A DNA stretch of 64,000 bases, taken from positions 24,730 to 88,729 of the forward strand of contig NZ_FNYE01000033.1 of the NCBI RefSeq assembly GCF_900108945.1. Reading direction: 5' to 3'. This DNA is from Paraburkholderia diazotrophica. Its GTDB lineage: Bacteria; Pseudomonadota; Gammaproteobacteria; Burkholderiales; Burkholderiaceae. Below the pieces are notes generated by a model. It was given only the letters and a program-made list of their open reading frames with translations. It ran no database searches and was not told where the DNA came from. Positions 1 through 8,845 of the stretch are shown in pieces. How positions within the stretch are numbered: the first letter of the stretch is position 1; the number at the start of each line of letters is the position of its first letter. Both the position numbers and the translations under genes were made by a program.

Positions 1-61
1 ACGAAAGTTTGTACAGGCGCCGGTTGAACGGCTTCCATTTCGCAACGGGCATCGGATACAT
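1..61 (-). CDS. Carbohydrate ABC transporter permease, second subunit (MalG type), N-terminal fragment
   Basis: Only the first 20 codons lie in the window; the gene runs off the left edge. The ATG is at 59-61 on the minus strand and the peptide begins MYPMPVAKWKPFNRRLYKLS, a basic cytoplasmic N-terminus typical of MalG-type permeases. It starts 10 bases after the stop of the MalF-type permease, the usual arrangement of the two membrane subunits of a family 1 sugar importer. Identity rests on position more than on sequence, because no membrane segment or EAA loop is visible. Confidence 0.7.
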   Translation of the reverse strand, partial: MYPMPVAKWKPFNRRLYKLS

Positions 62-71
62 GGTCCGCTCC

Positions 72-1040
72 TTACTGTTCGTGGCGCAGCATGCGGCGCA
101 GGTGATAGACGATGTACACAAGCATGATCGCGAACAGTACGACGGCAATCGACGCCGAATAACCAATGCGGTAGTACTTGATCGCCTGGTCGTACATGTA
201 ATACGCGAGGACCGTCGAGCTTTCGAATGGGCCGCCGCCCGTCATCACCGAGATCAGATCGAAACTGCGCAACGCGCCGATCACCGTCACGACGATCGCC
301 ATGAACGTGACGGGCCGCAATTGCGGCAGCACCACGTGCCATAGCATCGACCAGCCCTTCGCGCCTTCCATGCGCGCCGCTTCGAGTTGCTCGCTGTTGA
401 GTGTGGTGAGACCCGTCAGATAGAGAATCATGCAGTACGCCGTCTGCGGCCACAGCGCGGCGAAGATGATGCCGAAGGTCGCATAGTGCGCATCGCCGAG
501 CACGGGCACGCCGTGTCCGAGGATCATCGCGAGCAGACCGAATGTCGGATCGTAGAACCACGAAAAGATCAGCCCGACGACCACGCCCGACAGCACGAAC
601 GGCGCAAAGAACAGCGACTTCACGACGCGTATGCCCGCCACCGCCTGGTTCAGATAGAGCGCGACGGCGAGTCCCATCGGCGGCGCGAGCAGGAACAGCA
701 CGAGCCAGATCAGGTTGTTCTTCAACGCGGTGTAGAACGTCGGCGCCTGAAACAGCTCGATGTAGTTCGCGAGACCGACGAAGACCTTGTCGGTCATGCC
801 GTCCCAGTTGTAGAAGCTGAGCCAGATCGACGACAGGATCGGCCAGACGACGTACACCGCGACCATCAGGCAGGCGGGCGCGAGAAACAGAAACGCGGCC
901 TTGCGCTGCCGACGCGCGGAGGGCGACGGACCGCGCCGCGTGCCCGCCGCTCTGGGCGCAGGCGCGGCCTGCGGCGAAGGCGGCGTGGCGTTGATGTCCT
1001 GACGTGTGACGGAGTGCGACACGACAATGCTCCTCTTCAT
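72..1040 (-). CDS. Carbohydrate ABC transporter permease, MalF type
   Basis: A 322-residue inner-membrane permease for a binding-protein-dependent sugar importer. The N-terminal 45 residues are polar, rich in Ala, Pro and Arg. Hydrophobic segments follow, the first at about residues 48-70 (AFLFLAPACLMVAVYVVWPI). The EAA-type loop that contacts the ATPase is visible in the C-terminal half (LEAARMEGAKGWSMLWHVVL), with the conserved EAARMEGA core. Length and topology fit MalF/UgpA-like subunits. It is the fourth gene of a leftward operon (ATPase, beta-galactosidase, binding protein, this, MalG-type permease), so the likely substrate is a galactoside. A strong hairpin lies between the binding-protein gene and this one. 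Confidence 0.9.
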   Translation of the reverse strand: MKRSIVVSHSVTRQDINATPPSPQAAPAPRAAGTRRGPSPSARRQRKAAFLFLAPACLMVAVYVVWPILSSIWLSFYNWDGMTDKVFVGLANYIELFQAPTFYTALKNNLIWLVLFLLAPPMGLAVALYLNQAVAGIRVVKSLFFAPFVLSGVVVGLIFSWFYDPTFGLLAMILGHGVPVLGDAHYATFGIIFAALWPQTAYCMILYLTGLTTLNSEQLEAARMEGAKGWSMLWHVVLPQLRPVTFMAIVVTVIGALRSFDLISVMTGGGPFESSTVLAYYMYDQAIKYYRIGYSASIAVVLFAIMLVYIVYHLRRMLRHEQ

Positions 1041-1066
1041 GCAAGCGGGCTGCTGACTTGTTGCGC

Positions 1067-1104
1067 GCGCCGGGCGACATGCGCATGCGAACGTCGCCCG
1101 GCGC
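1067..1104 (-). promoter_or_regulatory. Stem-loop between binding-protein and permease genes
   Basis: A perfect 12-bp inverted repeat (GCGCCGGGCGAC at 1067-1078 against GTCGCCCGGCGC at 1093-1104) encloses a 14-base loop. It follows the stop codon of the binding-protein gene at 1113, read leftward, and precedes the permease start at 1040. No T-run follows, so it is not an obvious terminator. In sugar importers such as malE-malF, hairpins at this position shield the upstream mRNA and raise binding protein over permease; the same role is inferred here. Confidence 0.6.
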
Positions 1105-1112
1105 TCCCGCCG

Positions 1113-2402
1113 TTACTTCTTGTAGATGCGCTTACGCGTCTGTTCGAGTTGCGCGAGAATCGCGTCGAGCTTCGACGGATCGGAGACGAACTGCTGCATG
1201 CCCTTCATCCCTTCGTCGGCCATTTCCTTCGTCATGTCGCGATCGTAGAACTGCGCGATGCCGCCCTTCGTGTTCGACAGAATCTGGAAGCCGATCTTCG
1301 AAATGGGATCTTCGGGTTCCGGCGACTTGCTGTTCGCCGACAGCGAGCCGAGACCCGCCGCGAGCTTCGCGCCCTGCTCGGGCGATTCGACGAACGCAAG
1401 GAACGTGTGCGCATCGGCCTTGTTCTTGGCCTTCGCCGGAATGTGCAGCGACTCGACGGGGCCGTCTTCGGCAGTCGGCACGTTCGAATCGATGATCGGG
1501 AACTGGAAGTAGCTCATGTTCGGCTTCACGCTCGCCGGGAAGCCGCCCGTGATGAACGTGCCCATCAGCATCATCGCGGCCTTGCCCTGGAACAGGAACG
1601 GCTGCGCCGCATCCAGATCGTACGACAGCGAGTTGTCGATGAAATCGTGATCGTCGAGCATCTGCTTCCACGTCGTGTAGACCTTCTTCACACGCGGATC
1701 GGTATAAGGCACTTCGCCCGCCATCAGCTTCTGGTGGAACGCGTTGCCGTTCAGGCGCAGGTCCAGATAATCGAACCAGCCCGCGAGCGTCCATGCATCG
1801 CGGCCAGCCACTGCGAACGGCGTGATGCCTGCGGCTTTAAGCTTCTTGCACGCGTCCATCAACTGGTCCCACGTCTTCGGCTCGGACGCGATGCCGGCCT
1901 TCTCGAACAGGTCCTTGCGATAGAACAGGCCCCACGAGTAATACACGGTCGGCGCCGCGTACTGCTTGCCGTTGTACGTCGACGATTCCTTCGTCGATGC
2001 ATACATGCTGTCCCAGCCGTTCTTCTTCCAGTCGCCGCTCAGGTCTTCGAACAGGCCGCGCCGCGCGTAATAGGCCATGCGCTCGCCGTTGTGCCAGTTG
2101 ACGACATCGGGCGCGACCGTCGACAGCCAGCCCGGCAATTGCACCTTGTACGCCTCTTCATCGACGAACGACACCTTCACGTCGATGTCCGGGTGCGCCT
2201 TCTTGAAGTCGTCGATCACCGATTGCCACACCGCGCGCTGGCTCGCGCCCTTGAACGCGATGTTCATCGTCATCGTGCCCGCCTGTGCGACCGTGGTCGT
2301 CGCGGCGAACGACGATACGGCTGCCGCGACGGCGATGGCCATCGTCGCGAACGCCCTGCGTGGGTTGAACTGGCTTGCTGTCATCCTTTCGTCTCCTGTC
2401 AT
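1113..2402 (-). CDS. Extracellular solute-binding protein, family 1, of a sugar ABC transporter
   Basis: A 429-residue periplasmic binding protein. The N-terminus is a Sec signal: a basic start, then a hydrophobic Ala/Val stretch at about residues 16-34, ending near AQAG. No lipobox cysteine is seen. The mature protein has the family 1 pattern, with an early AFKGASQ..W...DFKKAHPDI region and a GTFITGGFPA segment around residue 280. The gene lies 33 bases downstream of the GH42 beta-galactosidase and just before the permeases, so it probably captures a beta-galactoside or galactose. The ligand cannot be read from sequence alone. Confidence 0.9.
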   Translation of the reverse strand: MTGDERMTASQFNPRRAFATMAIAVAAAVSSFAATTTVAQAGTMTMNIAFKGASQRAVWQSVIDDFKKAHPDIDVKVSFVDEEAYKVQLPGWLSTVAPDVVNWHNGERMAYYARRGLFEDLSGDWKKNGWDSMYASTKESSTYNGKQYAAPTVYYSWGLFYRKDLFEKAGIASEPKTWDQLMDACKKLKAAGITPFAVAGRDAWTLAGWFDYLDLRLNGNAFHQKLMAGEVPYTDPRVKKVYTTWKQMLDDHDFIDNSLSYDLDAAQPFLFQGKAAMMLMGTFITGGFPASVKPNMSYFQFPIIDSNVPTAEDGPVESLHIPAKAKNKADAHTFLAFVESPEQGAKLAAGLGSLSANSKSPEPEDPISKIGFQILSNTKGGIAQFYDRDMTKEMADEGMKGMQQFVSDPSKLDAILAQLEQTRKRIYKK

Positions 2403-2435
2403 TTGCGTCTGGTTTTTACGTGCTGGATCACTGGC

Positions 2436-4424
2436 CTACTCGGTCCGATAAACCGCTACACCTTGCGGCCCGACTTCACGCGTGCCGATCACGAAGCGCG
2501 ATGCATCGACGCCTTCGATCACGTGTCTCTCGTTTGCATAGTTGAAGACATACGTGAGCTTGCCGCGCCGGCTGATACGCACATTGTCTCCACATGGCAT
2601 CGGCGTGAGACCGGCTTGCGTTGCGATGCGCGCGAACAGCGACTCGGTGAGACAGTCGTCGAACAGGCTCGCGAAGTAATGATCGCGACCATGCTGCACA
2701 TACGCGGGATGGCCGTCGGCGAAACGTGCATGCACGCCGAACGTGTGCTCGTCGACGGCATCGATCAGATCGCGCCAGTGACGCGCGTAGCCTTCGCGCT
2801 GCGCATCGCCCACGCCGTCGAGCCGCACGGGTTCCGTCACGTTGGGCCGCATCGATTCGACGCGCCACACGCGGATCGGCAGCAACGATGCCAGCGTGCC
2901 CGGCGGCAGGTTGGCGGGAATCTGCAGATCGGATGTCTTCGAGCCCGTGCGCGGACCAAGCACGATCTGCGCGCCCGATGCCGCGAGCCGCGCCGCAAAA
3001 TCGGCGGGCACGACGGGCAGCGGCGGCACGACGATCATCGCGTAGCCATCGAGCGGCGCATCGGCGGGAATCACGTCGACATCGAAACCCAACGAGCGCA
3101 GCGCCGAGTAGTACTCGAACGCAAAACGCGGATAGTGGAAATCCGCGCCCTGCGGATGAATCTCGAAGAGCCACTTCGCTTCGTAGTCGTAGATCAGTGC
3201 GATCTTGCTGCGCACCTCGGCGTTCGCATCCGCATCGGCCGACAGCACATGTGCGATCTCTTGCGCGACCGTCGCCGCTTCGCTGCCGCCGATATCGAGG
3301 CGGTTGTCGGGCGTGTTCAGGCCCGCGTGCATCTGCTCCTGCGCGAACGGCGCCTGACGCCATCTGAAGTACGACACGCAGCCCGCGCCGTGCGCGAACG
3401 CTTCCCAGCTCCACAGACGCACCATGCCCGGCAGCGGCGCGGGATTCCAGTGTGCCCAGTTGACGGGACCGGGCTGCTGCTCCATCACCCAGAACGGCAG
3501 CTTCGACATGCCGCGATACACATCGTGATTGAACGAAGCGAAGTCGGGATGCCCGGTGCGCAGAAACTTCGCCTTGATCTCAGGCGCGTACCACTGCTCT
3601 TCGAGCGCGCCGAGCGGATAGCTGTCCCACGTCGCCACGTCGAGATCGCGCGCGACCTTGTAGTGATCGAACTCGGTGAAGAGCTGCATGAAGTTGTGCG
3701 CGACGGGCCGTCCAGGCGAATGTGCGCGAATGATCTCGACCTGCATGCGGTTGTAACGCGCCACTTCGTCGGAAGCGAAACGCCGATAGTCGAGACGATG
3801 CGACGGATGCGCTTCCGTCACCGTCGCAACAGGCGCGTCGATTTCGTCGAAACTGCGGTACTCCATGCTCCAGAACACGGTGCCCCACGCACGATTCAAC
3901 ACGTCGATGGTTTGATAGCGCTCCGTGAGCCACTCGCGAAAACGCGCGACGGCAGCAGGCGAGTAGCTCACCACCGTGTTGTGGCAGCCGAACTCGTTAT
4001 CCGTCTGCCAGTAAACGACGGCAGGATGCTTGCCATAACGCTCCGCGACGGCCGTGCAGATTTTGCGCGACGCCTCGTAATACGACGGCGACGAAAAATC
4101 GTAATGACGTCGTGAGCCGAATGCACGCGGACGGCCATCGGCGCCAACAGGAAGAATGTCGGGATGACGGTCGATCAGCCACTTCGGCGGCGTGGCCGTC
4201 GGCGTGCACATGACCACCTGCAAGCCCGCATTGCCGAGCACGTCGACGGCACGGTCGAGCCAGCCCCAATCGTATTCGCCGGGCGTGGGCTCGATACGGC
4301 TCCACGCGAACTCCGCGATTCGCACCTGTTCGATGCCGAGCGCCTTCATACGGCGCGCGTCGTCTTCCCACATCGATTCCGGCCAGTGCTCCGGGTAGTA
4401 GCAGACTCCAAGGCGCATGCGCAT
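2436..4424 (-). CDS. Beta-galactosidase, glycoside hydrolase family 42
   Basis: A 662-residue retaining beta-galactosidase with no signal peptide, so it hydrolyses galactosides imported by the adjacent transporter. It opens with the family signature GVCYYPEHWPESMWEDD. The acid/base glutamate is E144 in QTDNEFGCH and the nucleophile is E315 in FWVMEQQPGP, both in canonical GH42 contexts. The TIM barrel covers about residues 1-390; a trimerisation (glutamine-amidotransferase-like) domain and a C-terminal beta domain follow. The gene ends 33 bases before the binding-protein gene and begins 5 bases after the ATPase stop, so translational coupling is likely. A 1,242-codon open frame on the opposite strand is a GC-bias artefact. 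Confidence 0.95.
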   Translation of the reverse strand: MRMRLGVCYYPEHWPESMWEDDARRMKALGIEQVRIAEFAWSRIEPTPGEYDWGWLDRAVDVLGNAGLQVVMCTPTATPPKWLIDRHPDILPVGADGRPRAFGSRRHYDFSSPSYYEASRKICTAVAERYGKHPAVVYWQTDNEFGCHNTVVSYSPAAVARFREWLTERYQTIDVLNRAWGTVFWSMEYRSFDEIDAPVATVTEAHPSHRLDYRRFASDEVARYNRMQVEIIRAHSPGRPVAHNFMQLFTEFDHYKVARDLDVATWDSYPLGALEEQWYAPEIKAKFLRTGHPDFASFNHDVYRGMSKLPFWVMEQQPGPVNWAHWNPAPLPGMVRLWSWEAFAHGAGCVSYFRWRQAPFAQEQMHAGLNTPDNRLDIGGSEAATVAQEIAHVLSADADANAEVRSKIALIYDYEAKWLFEIHPQGADFHYPRFAFEYYSALRSLGFDVDVIPADAPLDGYAMIVVPPLPVVPADFAARLAASGAQIVLGPRTGSKTSDLQIPANLPPGTLASLLPIRVWRVESMRPNVTEPVRLDGVGDAQREGYARHWRDLIDAVDEHTFGVHARFADGHPAYVQHGRDHYFASLFDDCLTESLFARIATQAGLTPMPCGDNVRISRRGKLTYVFNYANERHVIEGVDASRFVIGTREVGPQGVAVYRTE

Positions 4425-4429
4425 GTCCC

Positions 4430-5581
4430 TTATGCGTAGTGTTCGACGGTGTTGAGCGCCTTCACGGCGAATCCGTCGTCGGTGAAAAGATGGCAGGCGT
4501 TGGCGGGCGCCTCGAACACTGCGCGCTCGCCCTGCTCGATGCGGGCATTGCCGGGTACTTTCGCGATCAGCACATCGCCGCCCGCTTGTTCAAGATGCGC
4601 GTAGCTGTGCTCGCCCAGATGCTCGACGAGCGAAACGGTGCGCGTGAGCGTTGCCTCACGTCGTGATACATCGGCTGCGATGAGCCGGAGATGTTCGGGG
4701 CGCACGCCGAGCGTCACCGGCTGAGCGCCTTGCAGCGTGCTGCCGTCGACGAGAACGCGCACGGCTTCATTCGTATGATCCAGCGCGACGTCGACGCCTT
4801 GCGCGTCGATCGCCGTGACGCGTGCAGGCAGAAAGTTCATGCGCGGCGAGCCGATGAAGCCCGCGACGAAACGGCTGCTGGGCCGGTGATACAGCTCGAG
4901 CGGCGCGCCGATCTGCGCGATGCTGCCGTAGCGCTCCGTGTCCTTGCCCGTATGCAGCAATACGATCTTGTCGGCGAGCGTCATCGCTTCCGTCTGATCG
5001 TGCGTCACGTAGACCACGCTCGCCGATGCGAACTGCTTGTGCAGCCGCGCGATTTCGATGCGCGTCTGGCCGCGCAGTGTCGCGTCGAGATTCGAAAGCG
5101 GCTCGTCGAACAGAAACACGCCGGGCTCGCGCACGATCGCGCGGCCAATCGCAACGCGTTGCCGCTGTCCGCCTGACAACGCACGCGGCTTGCGATCGAG
5201 CAGCGCTTCCAGTTGCAGGATGCGCGCGGCTTCGCGAACCTTGCGGTCGATTTCGTCTTTCGGCTTTTTCGCGAGCTTCAGACCGAAGGCCATGTTCTCG
5301 TACACGCTCATGTGCGGAAACAGCGCATAGCTCTGAAACACCATCGCGACGCCGCGCTCGGCAGCGGGCACGTCGTTGACGATGCGCCCGCCTATCGACA
5401 GGTCGCCGTCCGTCACATCTTCGAGCCCTGCGATCATGCGCAGCAGCGTGGACTTGCCGCAGCCCGACGGACCAAGGAACACGCAAAACTCGTTCTCGCC
5501 GATCTCCAGATCGACGTTGCGGACCACGGGCGCGTTGTCTCCATACGCCTTCTGCACACCCTTCAAGGAAATGCTCGCCAT
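4430..5581 (-). CDS. Sugar ABC transporter ATP-binding protein (MalK/UgpC/MsmX type)
   Basis: A 383-residue cytoplasmic ATPase driving the sugar importer. It shows Walker A (GPSGCGKST, residues 37-45), the Q-loop (VFQSYALFP, about 81-89), the LSGGQ signature (135-139), Walker B (FLFDE, 156-160) and the switch histidine in THDQTEAMTLAD. From about residue 240 there is the extra MalK-type TOBE regulatory domain with HLGEHSYAHLE. It is the first gene of the leftward operon. The ATG is preceded by GGAG at good spacing. Two operator-like palindromes sit directly upstream, so the whole operon is probably repressed by the divergent LacI-type protein. Confidence 0.95.
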   Translation of the reverse strand: MASISLKGVQKAYGDNAPVVRNVDLEIGENEFCVFLGPSGCGKSTLLRMIAGLEDVTDGDLSIGGRIVNDVPAAERGVAMVFQSYALFPHMSVYENMAFGLKLAKKPKDEIDRKVREAARILQLEALLDRKPRALSGGQRQRVAIGRAIVREPGVFLFDEPLSNLDATLRGQTRIEIARLHKQFASASVVYVTHDQTEAMTLADKIVLLHTGKDTERYGSIAQIGAPLELYHRPSSRFVAGFIGSPRMNFLPARVTAIDAQGVDVALDHTNEAVRVLVDGSTLQGAQPVTLGVRPEHLRLIAADVSRREATLTRTVSLVEHLGEHSYAHLEQAGGDVLIAKVPGNARIEQGERAVFEAPANACHLFTDDGFAVKALNTVEHYA

Positions 5582-5594
5582 CGCTTCGACTCCG

Positions 5595-5633
5595 TGATTT
5601 AATCAGCGCGAGCGGAGATTAAGCGCTTAATCT
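5595..5633. promoter_or_regulatory. LacI-family operator region between the galactoside operon and its regulator
   Basis: A perfect 18-bp palindrome, AGATTAAGCGCTTAATCT, occupies 5616-5633. Its core AAGCGCTT matches the AAnCGnTT centre typical of LacI/GalR-family operators. A second symmetrical element, TGATT-T-AATCA (5595-5605), lies 11 bases away, close to the ribosome-binding region of the ATPase gene. Both sit between the ATPase start (5581, leftward) and the LacI-type gene (5813, rightward). Binding by that regulator is inferred, not shown. Confidence 0.75.
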
Positions 5634-5812
5634 GAATGGCCGAAAAAACGCGATCGCATTACGATCGCGGGCTCTCTGGCTTTTCTGTTGACCCTGCCGG
5701 GGGCCGGTCAACGCTGTCTCCGATCATCGTTCTGGTGTTTTGCGCATGGTGCCCCGCCTTCGTAGCCAATGCAAATGATGAACGCCTGTCCCATATATTG
5801 AAGACGCAAACC

Positions 5813-6841
5813 ATGTCCACACTCAGCGAAGTCGCGCGGCGCGCCGGCGTTACATCCGCCACGGTCTCTAACGTGCTGCGCAATCGCGGACGCGTCGGCG
5901 AGCAGACACGTCAGCGCGTGCTCGAAGCCGTTGAAGCGCTCAACTATCGTCCGCATCTTGCCGCACGCGCGCTCGCCGAAGGCCGCGCGCCCACGATCGC
6001 GCTGATGGTGTCGAGCATCGCGAATCCGTTCTATCCCGAGTTCGCGCTCGCCGTCGAACGCGAGGCGCGCAAGAGCGGCCACTTCGTCATCATCTGCAAC
6101 ACGAATGAGGACCCGCATGCGGGCCGCGCGTACCTCGACCAGATTGCAGGCACACTCTCCGAAGGTGTGCTCGTGATGAACGCCAATCTCGACTTCGACG
6201 ATCTGCACAAGACGCAAGCGCGCGGCACGCCCGTCGTGCTATGCATGTGGGAACGTCCCGAAGATTCGCCGGGTTTGCCGTGCATCGCCGTGGACTTTCG
6301 TCTTGCGGGCCGGCTGGCCGCGAAGCATCTGATCGAACTGGGCCATCGGTGCATCGGCGCGATTGTCGGCAGCAAACCTTCTGGCATTCACGCGTCGCGT
6401 TACGAAGGCTTCGTCGATGCGATGCGCGAAGCGGGCCTGAAGGTGCCCGCCAAAAACGTGCGTTACGCGCCCGACACGATTCAAGGCGGCTACACGGCCG
6501 CGCGCGATCTGCTGGAACGCGACGCGAACGTGACAGCGATCTTCGCGACGAACGACCTGCCCGCGCTCGGCACCATTCATGCCGCCGCCGATCTCGGGCG
6601 CAACGTGCCGCGCGATCTTTCCGTAGTCGGCATCACCGACATCCAGCTTGCGCAGCAATCGCGCCCGCCGCTGACGACCGTCGCCGTGCCGACCGTCGAG
6701 GCCGCTGAACTCGCCGTGACGCTGCTGCGCGATCTGATCGAGCGGCCGACGCGCAAGCACGGTGCGCAGCAGAAAGTGCCGCGCATGTGCGTGACATCGG
6801 GGCCGCGACTCATCGTGCGCGGATCGACGCAAAAGCGTTGA
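5813..6841 (+). CDS. LacI-family transcriptional regulator
   Basis: A 342-residue regulator. Residues 1-22 form the LacI helix-turn-helix (MSTLSEVARRAGVTSATVSN), followed by the hinge region (NYRPHLAARAL) and a type 1 periplasmic-binding-protein-like ligand domain with TIALMVSSIANPFYPE and the C-terminal FATNDLPALG and PLTTVAVP blocks. The open frame extends upstream to 5636, but the HTH must begin the protein, so the ATG at 5813 is chosen. It leaves a 180-base leader after the palindrome. Divergent from the beta-galactosidase operon, it most likely represses that operon and itself until a galactoside or galactose binds. Confidence 0.93.
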   Translation: MSTLSEVARRAGVTSATVSNVLRNRGRVGEQTRQRVLEAVEALNYRPHLAARALAEGRAPTIALMVSSIANPFYPEFALAVEREARKSGHFVIICNTNEDPHAGRAYLDQIAGTLSEGVLVMNANLDFDDLHKTQARGTPVVLCMWERPEDSPGLPCIAVDFRLAGRLAAKHLIELGHRCIGAIVGSKPSGIHASRYEGFVDAMREAGLKVPAKNVRYAPDTIQGGYTAARDLLERDANVTAIFATNDLPALGTIHAAADLGRNVPRDLSVVGITDIQLAQQSRPPLTTVAVPTVEAAELAVTLLRDLIERPTRKHGAQQKVPRMCVTSGPRLIVRGSTQKR

Positions 6842-6976
6842 TTTCGACCGCGCATGACGCGCGAGGCAAGCGCAAAACCTACCGCGAAGCTGCGTTCAAA
6901 GCGGCATTCGATATCGCCACGCAAGCAATAAGCTGGCAACCGCTTCGCAAAAGCAGAAAAAGTTTCAGCCGTGCTT

Positions 6977-7579
6977 TCAGTGCTGCGTACGGCGCAGCAT
7001 CGAAAGGTCATAGCCGAGGGCGCGCACGCGTTCGAGCAGCGCGTGTTGCAGTTCCCCCGCTGGCTTCTCGTCACGCGTGAGTATCCATAGATACGCGCCG
7101 CTCGGCTCGCCGACGATCGACCATCGATAGTCGTCGGCGTGATCGAGCACCCAGTAATCGCCGACGTAGAACGGTCCGAAGAAAGACACTTTCAGTTTGG
7201 CGTTGTCCGAGCCGGGCATCACACGCGCCTTGCCTCTCGCAATGCGCCGCACGCCGTTTGCGCCATCGCGGCCCGTGTTGATGACGCTGAGCGAGCCGTC
7301 ATCGCGCTTCGCATAGTTGGCCGTGACGAAATCGCGGCCTCGTTCGAAGTGATTGTCGTAGCGCGCAAACTCGTACCAGTGCCCCGTGTAGCGGTCCAGA
7401 TCGACGCTCTTCACAGGCTCGGGCACGCGCGCATTGCCCTTCCTGCTTTTCAACCGGATGGCGTACGTGACGGCAATCCCTAACGTCACGACTGCCACGA
7501 CTGCAGCGGCAACGATTGCACTGCGCTTAGGGAAATTGCTTTGCTCGATATTGTCGTTGACGCTTCGTTCGACACTCAT
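6977..7579 (-). CDS. blc: Lipocalin family protein (Blc/apolipoprotein D type), membrane anchored
   Basis: A 200-residue protein with one N-terminal hydrophobic segment (about residues 21-42) and then a lipocalin barrel. The signature SVDLDRYTGHWYEFARYDN contains the conserved GxW of structurally conserved region 1; a second conserved region is YWVLDHADDYRWSIVGEPS. It resembles Blc but has no lipobox cysteine, so it is probably tethered by an uncleaved signal anchor. The ATG at 7577-7579 has a GAGG ten bases upstream; a TTG-initiated extension to 7606 is less likely. Blc proteins bind fatty acids or lysophospholipids at the envelope. It converges with the LacI-type gene. Confidence 0.85.
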   Translation of the reverse strand: MSVERSVNDNIEQSNFPKRSAIVAAAVVAVVTLGIAVTYAIRLKSRKGNARVPEPVKSVDLDRYTGHWYEFARYDNHFERGRDFVTANYAKRDDGSLSVINTGRDGANGVRRIARGKARVMPGSDNAKLKVSFFGPFYVGDYWVLDHADDYRWSIVGEPSGAYLWILTRDEKPAGELQHALLERVRALGYDLSMLRRTQH

Positions 7580-7825
7580 CGGACATGAACCTCGACACGA
7601 TGTCAAAGCCGTTTAGACCTTACTTGAATGAAAAGTTTTCGCCATTACGGGACGAAGAAAGGACAAAGCGGTATCGGCGATACGACCGCGCACGAATCCC
7701 CATGACAGGCCAGCGACGCGAATCCGCAATAGCCGCTATGCTTGCTCCTTTATTGCGCTTTGTTCCCGTGCTGCTGCACACCACTCCTTCACATCAGTCA
7801 TAGTTCCCTTCTCGCGGAGTCGATC

Positions 7826-8821
7826 ATGCAATACCGCAAATTCGGCAACACTGGCCTTACTGTCTCGCGTTTGTGTCTCGGTACGATGACCTTCGGCTTG
7901 CAAACCGAAGAAGATGTATCGCGCGGCATTCTCGACAAGGCAACGGACGCCGGCGTAAATTTCATCGATACGGCTGACGTCTATCCGCTCGGAGGCACCG
8001 AGAGTGTCGTAGGCCGCACCGAGGAGATCATCGGGCGCTGGCTGAAGGGCAAGCGCGAGCGCTTCATTCTCGCGACGAAAGCCGTCGGCAAGGTTGGCCC
8101 GTCGCCGTGGGACCAGGGTGCGTCGCGCAAGCATCTGCTCGATGCCATCGATGCATCGCTGCGCCGTCTCGGCACCGATTACGTCGATCTGTATCAACTG
8201 CACTCCGATGACCGCGACACGCCACTCGACGAAACGCTCGAAGCGCTCGACGCGATCGTGCGTTCGGGCAAGGCGCGCTATATCGGCGTATCGAACTACC
8301 TCGCGTACCGGCTCGCACGCATGCTCGGCCGCGCGGACGTGCTGCGCACAGCGCGCTTCGTGTCGGTGCAGCCGCGCTACAACCTGCTGTTCCGGCAGAT
8401 CGAGCGCGAACTGTTGCCGCTTGCCGACGAAGAAGGTCTCGCCGTGATGCCGTATAACCCGCTCGCAGGCGGACTGCTGACGGGCAAGCATCGTCACGAC
8501 GCGAAGCCAGCCGACGGACGTTTCACCGAAACGGTCGGCAAAGCGGGCGCGATGTACTCGGAGCGCTACTGGCACGAGCGCGAGTTCAAGACGATCGACG
8601 CGCTGCGCGAGATCAACGCGAAAACGGGCGAGCCGATGACGAAGACAGCGATCGCGTGGGTGCTCGCGAACCCCGTCATCACATCGGCGATCATCGGCGC
8701 GAGCCGCGTCGATCAATTGAACGATTCGCTCGCCGCTGCCGACTACACGCTCGACCCTGAACTCAAGACGCAACTCGATCAGGCGACGGTCGAATACCGT
8801 TGGGGCGATGCGCCGCGCTAG
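7826..8821 (+). CDS. Aldo/keto reductase
   Basis: A 331-residue NADPH-dependent oxidoreductase of the aldo/keto reductase superfamily (YajO/Tas-like). The start MQYRKFGNTGLTVSRLCLGT is the standard first strand and helix. The catalytic tetrad is intact: D48, Y53, K85 and H126 (LYQLHSDD). The C-terminus holds the cofactor-binding segment ITSAIIGASRVDQL. The ATG at 7826 is chosen because the family begins there; a 28-codon Cys-rich upstream extension is not conserved-looking. It stands alone between two leftward genes and its substrate cannot be inferred. Confidence 0.93.
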   Translation: MQYRKFGNTGLTVSRLCLGTMTFGLQTEEDVSRGILDKATDAGVNFIDTADVYPLGGTESVVGRTEEIIGRWLKGKRERFILATKAVGKVGPSPWDQGASRKHLLDAIDASLRRLGTDYVDLYQLHSDDRDTPLDETLEALDAIVRSGKARYIGVSNYLAYRLARMLGRADVLRTARFVSVQPRYNLLFRQIERELLPLADEEGLAVMPYNPLAGGLLTGKHRHDAKPADGRFTETVGKAGAMYSERYWHEREFKTIDALREINAKTGEPMTKTAIAWVLANPVITSAIIGASRVDQLNDSLAAADYTLDPELKTQLDQATVEYRWGDAPR

Positions 8822-8845
8822 GCAGCAAGAGGTGTACGTCGTGCG

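Noticed and set aside
387..4115. A 1,242-codon open frame on the plus strand
   Set aside because: It runs antisense to the binding-protein and beta-galactosidase genes, is very rich in Arg/His, and has no family match; high GC removes stop codons in this frame.
5636..5812. N-terminal extension of the LacI-type regulator
   Set aside because: The family HTH must lie at the N-terminus, and the start at 5813 places it there; the extension contains odd Trp/Cys residues.
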